Shown: in pieces, positions 45,413 through 55,165 of the stretch
Layout: the number at the start of each line of letters is the position of its first letter
Position numbering within the stretch: the stretch's first letter is position 1
Assembly (NCBI GenBank): GCA_934438055.1
Contig: CAKSAY010000005.1
Coordinates: 42,624-106,623 of the forward strand
From: an uncultured Oscillospiraceae bacterium
GTDB taxonomy: Bacteria; Bacillota; Clostridia; Oscillospirales; Ruminococcaceae
Length of the DNA stretch: 64,000 bases
Direction of reading: 5' to 3'
Made by a program: the position numbers and the translations under genes
Notes under the pieces: model-generated
The model's input: only the letters and a program-made list of their open reading frames with translations
Database searches by the model: none
What the model was told of the DNA's origin: nothing

Positions 45413-46146
45413 ATATAGTTAGCGCTGGCATAGCCTGTGACGCCATTATATTCTACCACATACCAATCTTCCCAACGCCCATATACGGTGAGGATAGCGC
45501 CATTGGGCGCTTGTGTTAAGACAGCGCTGTTCAAAGAAGGACGATTCCGAATATTGAGATTACCGGATCTCACACTTACAACGCCCTCTTGCGGCACTCT
45601 GGGTGGAATAAATGGAATATCAAAATACTGCGTTAAAGCCATCACGGTGTAGGCGGCTATTTCTTGTATATTATCTTTAATCCAATTTGCGTCAGCTTCG
45701 TTGTCATGATAGGCATACTCTATCAGTACGCCGGGAGCCCTCGTTCTGCTGACTTCGCCCAGACGTGTTGTTGGTACAATTTTGACATTGGATGGGGTAG
45801 GATAAATTTGCATTAGGCTTTGTGCAATGGTTTCTGCTAATATTTTACCCTGTGTGCTGTTGGGATAATAATAAACCTCTACCCCTTGAATCTGGCCTGA
45901 TTGGCCTTCAGGCGCTGCATTGGAGTGCAGTGCAAGATGTACATCATAATTTCCCTCATTTGATTGCCGAATTGAGGATGCCGCAGTCATTTCGGGAGTA
46001 TTTCTTGTAAAAGTAATTCCACTCGAACGCAGATACGGCTCCATAGCGTCTGCAATTAAATTCATATACTCTTCTTCTGTTCCACCATTTACAAAGAGAT
46101 TATATTCCTGTGTGGATGGACTTAAATAAATACTTGGCATAGGCAC
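45400..46146 (-). CDS. N-acetylmuramoyl-L-alanine amidase with SH3b domain
   Basis: 248 residues from ATG 46146. An Amidase_3 zinc domain (about 1-175): YLSPSTQEYN, NGGTEEEYM (Glu Zn ligand), DVHLALHSNAAP (His Zn ligand), and VLIEYAYHDNEADANW (catalytic Glu). The His usually in S-x-G-H is replaced by S-P-S-T-Q, so one ligand is not obvious. An SH3b domain (about 185-248, SGNLNIRNRPSLNSAVL) binds the wall. There is no signal peptide, so export or mother-cell release in sporulation (CwlC-like) is likely. Confidence 0.88.
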   Translation of the reverse strand: MPMPSIYLSPSTQEYNLFVNGGTEEEYMNLIADAMEPYLRSSGITFTRNTPEMTAASSIRQSNEGNYDVHLALHSNAAPEGQSGQIQGVEVYYYPNSTQGKILAETIAQSLMQIYPTPSNVKIVPTTRLGEVSRTRAPGVLIEYAYHDNEADANWIKDNIQEIAAYTVMALTQYFDIPFIPPRVPQEGVVSVRSGNLNIRNRPSLNSAVLTQAPNGAILTVYGRWEDWYVVEYNGVTGYASANYIQLY

Positions 46147-46242
46147 ACTCCCATTATGTGGTTTTTTGTTTTATATTATGCAGAATAAATGTATTAGGTG
46201 ATAATAGAATAAAAAAAGAATCATTGTTTTTGTGCTGTTGTG

Positions 46243-46513
46243 TAGTAGAAAGATGTTTTTATTAAAAACAGCAATACTTTCCTAGGCTTATGCTCTTTGT
46301 CAAAATCATATTCTGCAAGGAAGTTTTTTTCAGACAGTTGATTGAGAAAACATATTTGCCTTCATTTGTTTTCTATGGATTATTTACATAGGAGAACATA
46401 TCAAAGAAGTCCCTGCATATCTTTATCGGGGACGGTTTTTCGGGGTTTTGCACATAGTCAATCAGATTTTTCAATTTTCCTTTGATATGCCATAGGCTGA
46501 TAGTTACCATTCA
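46243..46513 (-). pseudogene. Relaxase N-terminal relic (first mobilisation module)
   Basis: Minus-strand reading gives SLWHIKGKLKNLIDYVQNPEK, then FFDMFSYVNNP, a TAG stop, then KTNEGKYVFSINCLK and LQNMILTK. This matches the start of Clostridial MobA-like relaxases. It breaks off near 46243 next to the amidase gene. One stop and a truncation. Confidence 0.65.
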
Positions 46514-46540
46514 CACACCACCAATTTTCCGCTATTTTAT

Positions 46541-46862
46541 CTACTTCAATGGTTTAGGAAGAGTAACTGCCCGCTGTAATTCCAAGATAAAATCCTCAAT
46601 TTTTTTACAGGTTTCAGTGGCGATGGGATAGTAGGAAATGCATCTTTTGAAAGCGGCGTGTATATCATAAAGATTGTTTAGCAACTCCAAAAACTCCTTT
46701 TTGACTTTAGCTGCGGGATATTTCCCCTGCATAACTGCTGCATAAATTCTGCTGTGGATAAATCGCTTTAATTTTTTGTGCTTTGCCTTGTTTAGTCGGA
46801 CAGTAATTGGAACATTCCACAGGTTCTTTTTTATTTTTTCCCATTTTTCTTAATCATCCAGT
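46541..46862 (-). pseudogene. MobC-like mobilisation protein relic
   Basis: The 63-residue frame to 46541 (MQGKYPAAKVKKEFLELLNN, IATETCKKIEDFILELQRA) is preceded in the same frame by WNVPITVRLNKAKHKKLKRF and, after a frame change in the A-run near 46830, by MIKKNGKK. This matches the size and order of relaxosome accessory proteins. The relaxase relic follows on the same strand. Confidence 0.5.
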
Positions 46863-47140
46863 CTCAAATTTTTTCTGCTGGGTATTGAGGGGGCGCTAGA
46901 CGCCCCCCTGAGTGACATTCACACGCTTTTAGGGTGCGGATTGGAATTGTGGCTGACACAATTCCGATACTCGCTATCTCTGTGGACGTGTCGTCACAAG
47001 TTCTGTATCGCTCATTCCCGCGTAAATGCGGAAAATCACTTGTTTTGCTGTTCCTTTTTTTCAAAAAAGTCGTTAGACTTTTTGGGAACCCTATTTTCTG
47101 CGCAGCAGCATCTTTAATAGTTGTCTTTACTCTCTGAAAG
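46863..47140. other. Possible oriT region of the first mobilisation module
   Basis: Noncoding DNA upstream of the minus-strand mobC. It holds GGGGGCG (46889-46895) and CGCCCCC (46901-46907), a perfect stem with a 5-base loop, and a GC content above its flanks. Origin of transfer is inferred from position. Confidence 0.35.
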
Positions 47141-47576
47141 GAAAATTCCACGTCTTTCTGCCTCCGCTCCGGGGATGATTTCTTTCGATTTCAGACATAT
47201 AAAAGAGCTGCTACATCACATCACGAAAGACAAAGGATTTTTTCTCTCTGATTTCGCAATATTATGTAACAACTTTGAAATTCAAAATCTGTGTTGCACA
47301 CGGCTCATCGCAAAAAGCAGCGTTACTTAGGCAGCGGTCAATTTTTTCTATTGACCGGATTCCAGGCGTATTGTTTATGTGATTTTTCATTTTTCAACAA
47401 ATCCCTTTCGGGCACTCACTTTAGATTACTGTTAAAGCAGCATGACTGTTAGAGTTTTGCACAAACTTTTTAGTATGCCCTATGCACAGCATTTTTATTC
47501 ATCTCTTTTAAAAATCGGGTGAGAAAATTTTGTTCCTTACACAATAGTCCATTAAACATTGGAGTGTCTTAGAAGC
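47141..47576. other. No gene recognised
   Basis: Short frames on both strands but none with a ribosome site and family character. Probably decayed element DNA. Confidence 0.35.
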
Positions 47577-47984
47577 CTATAAAAATTTTTTCAGCTTTTT
47601 CCGTAAGTGTCCAAATCTTGCATAAAGTGCTCCTGTTTTCAAATCGATAAGCGTGGCAATCTCTTTTGTGGAATAGACCTGCGTTTTCAGCAGGAGAGTA
47701 CGCAGGGTATACTTGTCTACTGCACGCAACGTCTGATAAAGAGTTTCGTTTTTGCCTTCGTCCGACAAAGTCCTAAATGGAATGCATCTCTGCCTACGGC
47801 TCTGTGTCTGCCATTTCTTCAGTATACTTCGCAACATCATTCGTACATCGGTAAAACCGCTTGTTGGAATTACAGTCTGCCCTGTCTTCAATGTGAATTT
47901 ACTCAATGACTGCTTCATCAACGTCTCATTCCCGTAACACTTTTTTCTCGGTTTCTTTCTAAATATGCCATTTTGTGTCTTCAC
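47577..47984 (-). CDS. Sigma-70 region 4-like protein, possibly decayed
   Basis: 135 residues. The C-terminal half reads LYQTLRAVDKYTLRTLLLKTQ and YSTKEIATLIDLKTGALYARFGHLRKKL, a helix-turn-helix like region 4 of the small sigma factors of Clostridial conjugative elements. The N-terminal 70 residues do not look like region 2, so it is truncated or diverged. The surroundings are decayed. Confidence 0.4.
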   Translation of the reverse strand: MKTQNGIFRKKPRKKCYGNETLMKQSLSKFTLKTGQTVIPTSGFTDVRMMLRSILKKWQTQSRRQRCIPFRTLSDEGKNETLYQTLRAVDKYTLRTLLLKTQVYSTKEIATLIDLKTGALYARFGHLRKKLKKFL

Positions 47985-48423
47985 ATCCGTGCTTGTATGT
48001 CATCCTGATTTCCTTCAATCCAAATTTTTTGGAATATAAAAATCCAGATGAAAGAGGCGACGAACGACAGCTAAATAGCATAGAAATAGTTTTACGGCGT
48101 ATTCCGATAAAAAACGACAAAAGAAAAGTAGAAAAGGCTGTTACCACATAAGAAGCTAAAAACATTATTGGAATACAGCTTATGGGGAATAGCAAAGTCA
48201 GTGTAAGAAGCAGAGACGCTTCTTACACTGACTTACTTTATGTCAAAAATAAAATCGCACATTCGCAATGCGGAAAATCGTTTGCTACACTTTAAGCGAG
48301 GGAGGTCGGGAAATGTGTGATGTGAAAACGAGAACGACAGATGCACTGATGCGGTTGATGAAGTTCTGATAGAAATCGTAAACGCACCAATCAAAAAATT
48401 CAAAATTGCGGAGGTTTAAGGCG
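47985..48423. other. Decayed mobile-element DNA
   Basis: A short plus-strand frame at 48036-48150 (DERGDERQLNSIEIVLRRIP) may be a recombinase or regulator tail, but I cannot name it. Another fragment at 48320-48368 reads VKTRTTDALMRLMK. Confidence 0.3.
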
Positions 48424-48785
48424 ATGAAAAAGACAATTTTTGAAGAAATGGGCGGCACTTATACACAGATTGAAGATTATTTTCTTCCTGATTTAAAGCT
48501 GCCCGAAGAAGAAACAAAGCCCCTCGGCATATGGGGACAGCGACACAGACGTTATCTGCAAGAAAATAAAAGAGCGACTTATACTACTCTGCTCACAATC
48601 GGGTTACCTTGCTGATATTGACGAGCGGGAAGAAAAATTATTTTTTCTTCCGGTAAAGCAGATGGCAGAGCAAAAGTGTGACGGAACAGTCAAAGGCGGA
48701 TAATCGGCTTGAATGGGTACAAAAAATGAAATGTATTCGCAATAGTGCAATGGAAATTGTAAATACAGATTTGATTTATAACTAA
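48424..48785 (+). pseudogene. tnpV: TnpV transposon protein relic
   Basis: ATG 48424 behind GGAGGT. The first frame is MKKTIFEEMGGTYTQIEDYF and IWGQRHRRYLQENKRATYTTLLT; it shifts near 48600 to GYLADIDEREEKL, and again near 48690 to LEWVQKM and SAMEIVNTDLIYN. This matches TnpV of Tn4451-type mobilisable elements. Two frameshifts make it dead. Confidence 0.85.
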
Positions 48786-48922
48786 TTTACAACAGCGGCA
48801 GGAAAAATACTTGTCGCTGTTTTATAGTCAAATATCAACTTGCATTCTTGACAAATAGAACAAAATTTGCTATATTAACATCAGTCAATAAATTGACTGT
48901 ACTGTAATTGACTTTATAGGAG

Positions 48923-49396
48923 GTGGACGATATAACGAAGGAAACCGAGAAAAACGCATATCTATATTGCAAGTTTCGGGATGAGCAGCTTGCGCTGTAT
49001 GATGAGTATGCAAAACGCCACGGAATGCTGATGAAAACCCTATTAGTGATCAATGTTCTATATTATGATGATTTTTACGATAAGGGCGGCGTAACACAGA
49101 CAGAAATTTGTCAGCGCACCTTTCAGTCTAAACAAACAGTCAATTTGATTATACGAAATCTATTAAATAAAGCGTATGTAACTGTTGAAAAGCGAAAAGA
49201 AAATAAACGTGAGAAATTAGTACGTATAACCGAAGCCGGCAAGGTTTACTGTGAAAAAGTTGTCCGCCGCATTACATGGGCGGAAAATACAGCAATGTCC
49301 ATGTTTACACAGGAGGAGCAAGAACAGCTGGTTGATCTCTCACGGACATTTACAAAAAACTTGAAAGAGCTTATCAATCAGGAAATGGAGTATTAA
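48923..49396 (+). CDS. MarR-family regulator of a mobile radical-SAM cargo
   Basis: 157 residues from GTG 48923 in AGGAGGTG. Winged-helix domain: VTQTEICQRTFQSKQTVNLIIRNLLNKAYVTVEKRKENKR is the HTH and wing. It is followed 3 bases later by a nitroreductase relic, then a radical SAM relic. MarR regulators of this kind accompany the mobile radical-SAM pair cassettes of Clostridia. Its frame is still intact, unlike the neighbours. Confidence 0.82.
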   Translation: MDDITKETEKNAYLYCKFRDEQLALYDEYAKRHGMLMKTLLVINVLYYDDFYDKGGVTQTEICQRTFQSKQTVNLIIRNLLNKAYVTVEKRKENKREKLVRITEAGKVYCEKVVRRITWAENTAMSMFTQEEQEQLVDLSRTFTKNLKELINQEMEY

Positions 49397-49399
49397 ATC

Positions 49400-50025
49400 A
49401 TGAAATTTTACCAAGCAATTAACAAAAGAAAGATAACGAGGAAATTTTTAGATACATAAGTTGATTTTGAGGTCATTAAAAGAGTTTTGGAAGCAGGAAA
49501 CAAAGTCCCCGTTTTGACCCATAACCGTAATTGGCAGTATATCGTTTTAAGAACCGATGAAGAAAAAGAGTATGCCTTTTTCGGAGCAAAAGCTGTTAAG
49601 GATAAATTTGACGCCGACAGGTATCTGAATATGACACGCTCTTACCCGATTATATTGGGGCAAAAAACGTATGGCTACGCTATGCCCAAACAATATACGG
49701 TGCTGAAAGACGCACCATATGTAATTATTCCTTTATTTAAATCAAAAGAATTGAACGGCGAGTATGTTCCAAATTAAATCCTTTCGCCACGATTTGGTAT
49801 GTGATAGAAAATATCTTTTTAGCGGCAACGGCAGAAGGTTTATCCTGCTCCATGCGTATTCCGCTAAACAAAAAACACGATATCGTCAAGAAAAAACGGA
49901 AGGTGCCGCCAACCTATATGATATCCGTATTTATCGGCATCGGTTACGCAAATTCCGAAGAAACGAAACTTGAGCAATATAAACCTGATATAGACAAACA
50001 AATACGTTTTGGAAGATGGAAATGA
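49400..50025 (+). pseudogene. Nitroreductase-family relic
   Basis: ATG 49400 gives MKFYQAINKRKITRKFLDT, TAA at 49457, then VLEAGNKVP and IVLRTDEEKEYAFFGAK. A stop at 49775 and a frame change lead to ENIFLAATAEGLSCSMRIP and VFIGIGYANSEE. This is the FMN-binding nitroreductase fold; at least one stop and one frameshift inactivate it. Confidence 0.75.
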
Positions 50026-50901
50026 TTATAAAAGAAATTGAAGCAAAAAATGTGATAACAAAATCCAATCTGTCCGTATGTGATTTTTCAGTAAACCCTT
50101 ATACGGGCTGCACCCACGCCTGAAAATATTGTTTATGCTTTTTTATGAAACACTTCACAAATAACCCGGAACCGTGAGGCGAACTTATAGATGCGAAGAT
50201 TTGGGATAAAATCAAAAATCCGAAAAAATATACAGGAAAAGAAATATTTATCGGCTCGGTCACAGACACGTATAACCCGCAGGAGAAATCTATGGGCGTA
50301 CAAGAACCTTGCTGACTGAGCTGCAAGACAGCAGGGCGAAGCTCTCTATTGTCACAAAGTCGGATTTGATTTTGCGGGACTTGGATTTGATAAAACCCTT
50401 CCCTGATGCCCGTGTTTCATGGCCGGTCAACAAGTTTGACAAAGCGTTCGAGGACGATATGAATTAGGCGGTATCTATCGAACGCCGACTGGCGGCAGTG
50501 AAAAAAGTTTTATAAAGCGGGCGTTCGCATTATCTGTTTTATCTCTCCGATTATCCCCGGCATTACCAATGCAAAGGCGATTATTGAACGGGCGAAAAAC
50601 CAATGCAATTTGATATGACTTGAAAACCTCAATCTGCGTGGAAATTACACGGCAGTCATTATGGGCTTATCTAAGAGAAATACCCTGCTTTCCTGTCGCT
50701 GTATCAGGAAATCTATAACAGGGCAATCACAGCTATTGGGAAGCTCTCGACACAAAAATAAAGGATTATGCTGCTGAAATCGGTCTTGACTATGTGACGA
50801 ATGATGATAGTATAAGCTGTATTTTTAATGTTCCGCTTGTGATTGTTAATTATTTCTATCACAGCGAAATTAAAAAATTAGCACGAAAAGGTGGTGTATA
50901 G
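50022..50901 (+). pseudogene. SPL-like radical SAM protein relic
   Basis: Reads MIIKEIEAKNVITKSNL and DFSVNPYTGCTHA, then TGA (50121) in place of the second cysteine of C-x3-C-x2-C, and continues in several frames: KNPKKYTGKEIFIGSVTDTYNPQE, ISPIIPGITNAKAIIERAKNQCN, ENLNLRGNY, and EIGLDYVTNDDS. It matches the radical SAM protein of the mobile pair (B-type). Multiple stops and frameshifts. Confidence 0.82.
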
Positions 50902-50902
50902 A

Positions 50903-51730
50903 GTGCCGGAACTACCCGAAATAGAAACAATAAAAGGTGTAATCGAGCCGCAAATAAAAGGGCTTGTTATCGAAAATATAACAGTCAATTGCCCGGAGGT
51001 TATCGCACAGCCGACCGATGCTGAATTTTGCAAGGCCGTTACAGGACAGGCAATATCTTCTATGTCACGCAGAGGAAAGTTTTTAATGCTTCATTTGAAA
51101 AATGAAAGCAAAATTACACTGCATTTGCGGATGACAGGCTGTTTGCTTGTTACGCCCATTGGCTATCCAATGGAAAAGCACACGCATATCATTTTTCATT
51201 TAAGTAACGGAAGGGAATTGCGATTTTCAGATACTCGCCGTTTTGGGCGTTTTTGGCTGATACGAAACGGTGAAGAAGATACATATAGCGGAATCCAAAA
51301 GTTGGGATTGGAAGCGCTGTCTGCCGAGTGCAATGCCAAATATCTGCAAGGAGGATTCGGGAAACGGAAAAAGACCATTAAAGAATGTCTGCTCGACCAA
51401 AGCGTGATTGCAGGAATCGGCAATATCTATTCCGATGAAATCCTGTTTCGGGCAAAGATTTACCCTGCCCGTCCAGCAGGCAGCTTAACGGCAGAAGAAT
51501 GGAAATGCCTTGCCGAGGTGATTCCCGAATGTTTGTTATATTTTATTGAAAAAAACCATATTACAATGGAAGAATACTTAAAAACCAAAGGGCAAAACTA
51601 TCGCAATACACCCTTTTTGCAGGTGTACGGTCACGCTGACGAGCCTTGCCCGAACTGCGGAAAAACGCTTGTCCGCACTGTTATCGGTGGCAGGAGCAGC
51701 GTATATTGCCCGAATTGTCAAAAGGGTTAG
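50903..51730 (+). CDS. mutM: Formamidopyrimidine-DNA glycosylase
   Basis: 275 residues from GTG 50903 (upstream AAAGGTGG). Removes oxidised purines such as 8-oxoguanine and nicks the strand. The mature N-terminus PELPEIETIK supplies the catalytic Pro and Glu, the Lys in SRRGKF and the zinc finger C-x2-C-x16-C-x2-C (CPNCGK ... YCPNCQ) are all present. HhH part: DQSVIAGIGNIYSDEILF. Intact although its neighbours on both sides are broken. Confidence 0.93.
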   Translation: MPELPEIETIKGVIEPQIKGLVIENITVNCPEVIAQPTDAEFCKAVTGQAISSMSRRGKFLMLHLKNESKITLHLRMTGCLLVTPIGYPMEKHTHIIFHLSNGRELRFSDTRRFGRFWLIRNGEEDTYSGIQKLGLEALSAECNAKYLQGGFGKRKKTIKECLLDQSVIAGIGNIYSDEILFRAKIYPARPAGSLTAEEWKCLAEVIPECLLYFIEKNHITMEEYLKTKGQNYRNTPFLQVYGHADEPCPNCGKTLVRTVIGGRSSVYCPNCQKG

Positions 51731-51769
51731 AACAAACATAGATATGCAACCCCAGAAGAGGATTTTGTT

Positions 51770-53244
51770 ATGTAAGAAACGCTTTGCTCACTTTTTGAGA
51801 AGGCTGCTGAAAAATACAGAACAGAAATTGTTATTATTGAAAATAACCGCACCTTAACATTTGATGAGTTTTTTGACTTGGTGGATATAATATCCGGAAG
51901 CTTTTTCAAAGAGTAAGCAGCATTGGAATTGTTATGAATCATCGTGCAGAAATGATTGCCGCTATATTGGCAGCATTGAAATGCAGAGCAATGTATGCCC
52001 CGGCTGAGCCGAGTTTCCCGTTCGGCAAAATCCGCTATATGATGAACGAGGCAAATGTAGATTTTATTTTGACCGAGAGCATTTACTCCGAAAAGTTAAG
52101 CAGTTTTTCTGTTCGGTTTACGGATTGTGAAATTTGCAGGGTGGAAACTGTTTCTGAACGGAAACATATTCCTAACCCCGATAAACCGGCATATGTGCTT
52201 TATACTTCGGGTACAACGGGCAGACCGAAGAGCGTTTGCATAACCAACCGCAATGTATGCCATTATGTCAGAGCCTTTGAAAACGAATTTCATCCGACAG
52301 CAGGCGATGTTATGCTGTAATATTCTGTGTGTTCGTTTGACATTTTTGTAAAGGAAGTTTTTGCAAGTCTCTTAAACGACGCGGTTTTTGCCATTACGAC
52401 AGATGAGGATAAAGAGAATATCCGTTCATTGATGAAATTTATTGAAAAGCGTAAGGTAACTATGCTCAGTGGTTTTCTGCACTTATTGGCAGAGATGAAC
52501 TATCTGCCTGAAATTTAGAAATCGCTTCGGATTTTAATCGGCGGCAGGAATGTTTTGCGTGGAGTATATGTAGACCGCCTTGTGGGACAAGTGGAGCTCT
52601 ATAATACATACGATTTGTCTGAAACAACAGTCTGTGCGTTCTACTGCCGCTGTAACGATGGGACGGTCTTGGAGGATGGGACTTACCCAATCGGATGCCC
52701 TGTGAGAAACGCAGTAATCTCCGCATACTGGATCAGAATAGGAATGAACTGCCTGACGGAGAAACAGGTGAAATTTGCATATATGAAAACGACGTATCTC
52801 TCGAATATATCGGAAACTACGAGGAAGAAAGCAAAGCCCTTTAAACAGCTTGCGGACGGAGGAACGATGTATCGCAGCGGCGATTTAGGATATATTCTTT
52901 CTGACGGAAATATTGCTTTTCTTCACCGCAAAGACACGCAGATTATGATAGCCGGAAAGCGTGTTGAGATTATGGAGGTGGAAGTAAGGCTTTATGGATG
53001 CATCGGCATAGAGCAGGCTATTGTACGGGCTTTTACAGACGAGGATGGGCTTTCTTACATGACCGTCTATATCGTTCCGTCCACGCAGGATATGAAGATG
53101 TCCGAGATTCGGAGAGAACTTTCGGAAAACCTTGCCGCCTTTATGATACCCAAATTTATTGTAAGAATGCCACAAATTCCGCTTAACAGCAACGGAAAAC
53201 CCGACACAGCACGGCTGTCGATGGTTATGAAAGCAGGCGCTTAA
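51770..53244 (+). pseudogene. Stand-alone adenylation-domain enzyme relic
   Basis: ATG 51770 is followed at once by TAA, then ETLCSLFEKAAEKYRTEIV. Later frames carry SIGIVMNHRAEMIAAILAA, YVLYTSGTTGRPK (P-loop), DLSETTVCAFY, YRSGDLGYILSDGN and NSNGKPDT. These are motifs A3, A5, A7 and A10 of AMP-forming amino-acid activating domains. Stops at 52318 and 52516 and frame changes inactivate it. No carrier protein is linked to it. Confidence 0.82.
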
Positions 53245-53246
53245 TT

Positions 53247-53717
53247 ATGGATATTAAGATACAGAAAGCAAAGATTACAGATATTGACCTGCTGATGAAA
53301 TGCGTATGAAAGTATTGCACGAGGTTTTGTCGATACCGCGGGAACAGCCAATGAAAGATTTGGAGAGAGAAAATCAAAGCTATTATGAAGCTATGCTACC
53401 AACAGGCGGACATATCGCCTGCTTTTCTTATCTGAACGGTGAAATCGTCGGTAGCGGCGGAATCTGTATTTATTAGGAAATGCCATTGCCGGACAATCAT
53501 TCAGGGCAATGTGCATATTTAATGAATGTCTACACCTGCCTGGAGTTTAGGGGGTATGGCGTTGGAGAAACAGTTGTGAAGTGGCTCGTTGGGTAGGAGG
53601 TTCAAAGAAAATATAACAAAGATATATTTAAAAACTTTCAAACCAGGCAGAAAATTGTATGAAAAAGCAGATTTTCTTGATATGCCGCATATGATGAAAT
53701 TACGGTTGATAAAAGGC
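53247..53717 (+). pseudogene. GNAT acetyltransferase relic
   Basis: ATG 53247 reads MDIKIQKAKITDIDLLMK, a TGA, MKVLHEVLS in another frame, then YYEAMLPTGGHIACFSYLNGEIVGSGG, a TAG, and LMNVYTCLEFRGYGVGETVVKWL, the acetyl-CoA loop. After a further shift, ITKIYLKTFKPGRKLYEKADFLDMPHMMKLR ends it. Starts 2 bases after the adenylation relic. Confidence 0.75.
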
Positions 53718-53780
53718 AGTAATCAGTCTCATCTAAAAATGAAAATTTTCTTGCCATCCATGATTGAAGAGGTGATATTA

Positions 53781-53954
53781 TTGCGTAAGACAGAATGGTC
53801 GCTCTGTCCTATCTGCGATAGAAAAATGCACAATAAAATCAAAGAAGATATAAAACTAAAAAACTTTCCCATCTATTGCCCAAAATGCAATCGGGAAATG
53901 GTTGTAGATGTTGAACAATTTATTGTTTCGGTTTGTAAGGGCAAGGCAAAGTAA
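53781..53954 (+). CDS. Cysteine-rich KTR-domain protein
   Basis: 57 residues from TTG 53781 with GAAGAGGTG upstream. It has the L-R-K-T-E-W-x-L-C-P-x-C-x-x-K core then YCPKCNRE, two CxxC pairs of a zinc ribbon. Such KTR proteins are usual cargo of Clostridial and Streptococcal conjugative elements. Frame intact; function unknown. Confidence 0.78.
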   Translation: MRKTEWSLCPICDRKMHNKIKEDIKLKNFPIYCPKCNREMVVDVEQFIVSVCKGKAK

Positions 53955-54119
53955 GGTGGTGCCAGAATGGAGAAAGCAACAGTATTGGAATAAATTTGGG
54001 AGGCGCACCTTGTACAATCCGTTGTTATCGGGAAGTGGGTTGTTGCTTTGAGGTACACATAGAATAACAGAATAGTATTCCATCCTTTCCAAAAAATATT
54101 CAAAAACTTTTTGGAAAGT

Positions 54120-54774
54120 ATTTACAAACGCTTGCTTCGTTCAGTATAATGAAATACTATTTTAAGAGAATCACAACCAATTGCATATCTTCACAGAATT
54201 TAGGAGTACGGCTTTGCACCGTACACGCCTGCGGTATGCGAAAAGTAAACACCGCCGTTGTATTGCCGCCCTGGACTGTCGGCGGAGGTCAAGCGTAAAA
54301 GACAGTTTCAACTTTGAATTTCAAAGCCAGTGACATGAATGTGAAATCAACACTACAAGGGGATAAGCCTATCTTTTTGCAGACAGTCGATAATCATTTG
54401 TGTGCCGGCTTTTTTGCTGTCTAAAACGCCGGTTACAACTGAATGACAGACTGAATGGGATATCATTTTGCGACGACCTCTTTTTCGGAGAGTGATCGAA
54501 ACAACGCCGCATGAGATGAGGCGAGGACAGAAAAACGATATTCGGACAGACCGGCGGAAAACAACAGGCCGTATACGGCAGAAGGGGCATCGCATACCGT
54601 AGCAAGCAGGGAAACTGTATTGACAGCTTCCATCCAAACTGGCTCGGAGAGCCGATTGCTTTTGGGATGCGGGTCTTTAGTGGAGATCTCTGAGCATTCA
54701 TGCTCAGAAGCACAGACCGCGCCGGCAGGTGAGACTGCCCTAAGTCCATTAAAAATCAAGAAAGGACTGATGTT
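54120..54774. other. Noncoding, inverted-repeat-rich region; possible oriT of second module
   Basis: Perfect palindromic pairs: GTACGG/CCGTAC (54206-54211 with 54219-54224), CCGCC/GGCGG (54266-54270 with 54281-54285) and CTGAGCAT/ATGCTCAG (54690-54697 with 54700-54707). It lies just before mobC and the relaxase, so oriT is inferred. A minus-strand frame at 54463-54759 (VWMEAVNTVSLLATVC, AGLSEYRFSVLASSHAALF) could be a small real protein; I cannot decide. Confidence 0.4.
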
Positions 54775-55047
54775 ATGAACGAAACCAAGAACAAAAATTT
54801 ATTTATCTATGTGCGAAAAAACTATCATTGAGCAGAACGCCAAAAGTGCGGGCTTTCCGTATCAGAGTATCTCATCCAGCGTGTTTTGGGATATATGCCA
54901 AGAGACGTCCTGCCCGAAATATTCTTCTGTTTTAATAACGAGCTGGACGAACTCTGCTTCGCTGTCGAAGGCAAAATCGCAGAGCATACGGAAGAAAAAA
55001 TAACCGCATTGATTGATGGAATCACAGCAAAGTTAAATTTCCTTTAA
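54775..55047 (+). pseudogene. MobC-like relaxosome protein relic (second module)
   Basis: ATG 54775 behind AAAGGA. Frames together read MNETKNKNLFIYV, a shift near 54824, LSVSEYLIQRVLGYMPRDVLPEIFFCFNNELDELCF and EGKIAEHTEEKITALID. The ribbon-helix-helix start and helical tail fit MobC. The frame is broken once or twice; TnpZ-type relaxase relic follows. Confidence 0.72.
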
Positions 55048-55165
55048 AAAGAAAGGGCGGTGCAATCGGGGCTCCGCAAAGCCTGCTTTGTGGGGAAAAG
55101 GAGCATCCACGGAATGGTGAACTTCTGCCGTTTGCGGCGGAAGCGGTGAATGGAGTGTGATGCGA

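Noticed and set aside
46864..47151. Minus-strand 95-codon frame with CHSGGRLAPPQYP
   Set aside because: Overlaps an equally open plus-strand frame and a likely oriT; no ribosome site or family.
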